Assembly: GCA_910585815.1 (NCBI GenBank)
Contig: CAJUFJ010000009.1
Coordinates: 1 to 64,000, forward strand
Direction: 5' to 3'
Length of the DNA stretch: 64,000 bases
From: an uncultured Oscillospiraceae bacterium
Lineage (GTDB): Bacteria; Bacillota; Clostridia; Oscillospirales; Oscillospiraceae
In this document: positions 63,722-64,000 of the stretch, piece after piece
How the letters are laid out: each line of letters begins with the position of its first letter
Position numbering within the stretch: position 1 is the first letter of the stretch
Program-made: the position numbers and the translations under genes
The notes under the pieces: model-generated
What the model saw: the letters and a program-made list of their open reading frames with translations, nothing else
Databases searched by the model: none
What the model was told of the DNA's origin: nothing

Positions 63722-64000
63722 CCTCCAGCCGGTGGTCCCCCGTCAGCCCCGCCAGCGGCACCCCCTCCTTAACCGCTTTTCCGTCCAGAACGGCGGCGTA
63801 GGTCCCGGTGCGCCGGACGGCAATGGTCAGCGTCCCTTTGGGCAGCTCCCACTTCGCCTCATACCCCGGCCAGTCCGGGGGCAGGTTGGGCTCCACCGTA
63901 AGCCGGTTTTCCGTCACCCGCAGCCCCAGCAGCTCCTGCACGGCCACCTGCCAGTACCACCCCGCCGCCCCGGTATACCAGCTCCACCCCGCCCGGCCCA
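63711..64000 (-). CDS. GH94-type phosphorylase, C-terminal end only
   Basis: About 95 residues of a larger protein that continues beyond the window. On the minus strand the visible part starts with RAGWSWYTGAAGWYW, followed by AVQELLGLRVTENRLTVEPN and LPPDWPGYEAKW. This is the conserved C-terminal region of cellobiose/chitobiose phosphorylases and cyclic beta-glucan synthase-like GH94 proteins. The substrate cannot be told from this part. Confidence 0.85.
   Translation of the reverse strand, partial: GRAGWSWYTGAAGWYWQVAVQELLGLRVTENRLTVEPNLPPDWPGYEAKWELPKGTLTIAVRRTGTYAAVLDGKAVKEGVPLAGLTGDHRLEVTV

Overview
The window reads as chromosomal DNA of a spore-forming, anaerobic, high-GC Firmicute, most like gut Clostridia of the Oscillospiraceae (Flavonifractor/Lawsonibacter/Pseudoflavonifractor type). 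That placement is inferred from SpoIVA, SpoVM, a SPOCS-LysM protein and a YlmC/YmxH-type protein (sporulation), AddAB with a C-terminal Fe-S cysteine motif, a flavodiiron-rubredoxin protein (anaerobic O2/NO defence), HPr with Ser46, GC-rich codon use, strong AAGGAGG ribosome sites and many dispersed GC-rich foldback repeats. No rRNA, tRNA or CRISPR array was recognised.

Layout. 1-3600 is the right end of an integrative element: replication initiator (cut by the window edge), DnaC-like loader, a 44-residue ORF, a large serine recombinase and a 64-residue ORF. It ends inside the 3' part of a manganese-catalase-like gene, whose tail remains at 3600-3833. 3910-6020 (minus) is a glycosyltransferase plus lipoprotein. 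6157-9604 (plus) is an osmoprotectant-type ABC transporter behind a strong promoter and a structured leader, followed by a YlmC/YmxH-like gene. 10394-20231 (minus) carries addA, a pyridoxal-kinase-like gene, addB and guaB, with foldback repeats on both sides of addA.

20387-23098 (minus) holds an AT-rich two-gene island (SUKH-type immunity protein plus GHH/HNH nuclease) below an acyl-ACP thioesterase and a zinc-ribbon protein. 23454-27033 has two paralogous secreted stalk-domain proteins flanking glycerol kinase; both have palindromic repeats at the very start of their predicted mRNAs. 27181-27456 is a compact candidate type I toxin-antitoxin locus: a 20-residue ORF, an opposing promoter, a shared bidirectional terminator and inverted copies of promoter-plus-leader sequence. 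Next come a gamma-glutamyltransferase, an XRE regulator and a specialised Hsp70/J-protein pair (29646-33601).

34395-42793 is largely sporulation-related: spoIVA, a Suv3-like helicase, a 918-residue flagellin-like protein, a SPOCS-LysM protein and an unannotated-size spoVM (23 codons). Two separate ECF sigma/membrane-anchored partner pairs lie at 43239-44530 (minus) and 50502-52405 (plus). 45900-50093 has housekeeping genes (coaD, rsmD, uvrC, HPr). 52457-64000 carries yebC, an autoregulated-looking membrane protein/XRE pair with candidate operators, an HD protein, degV, trmD with a GNAT gene, the flavodiiron protein, folD, lgt, an M16 peptidase pair, a methyltransferase, and the C-terminal end of a GH94-type phosphorylase cut by the window edge.

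The most interesting candidates for undescribed biology are the 27.2-27.5 kb convergent small-RNA/peptide locus, the GHH nuclease plus SUKH island, the giant flagellin-like protein, the hairpin-array 5' leaders of the stalk-domain genes, and the structured leader of the transporter operon.
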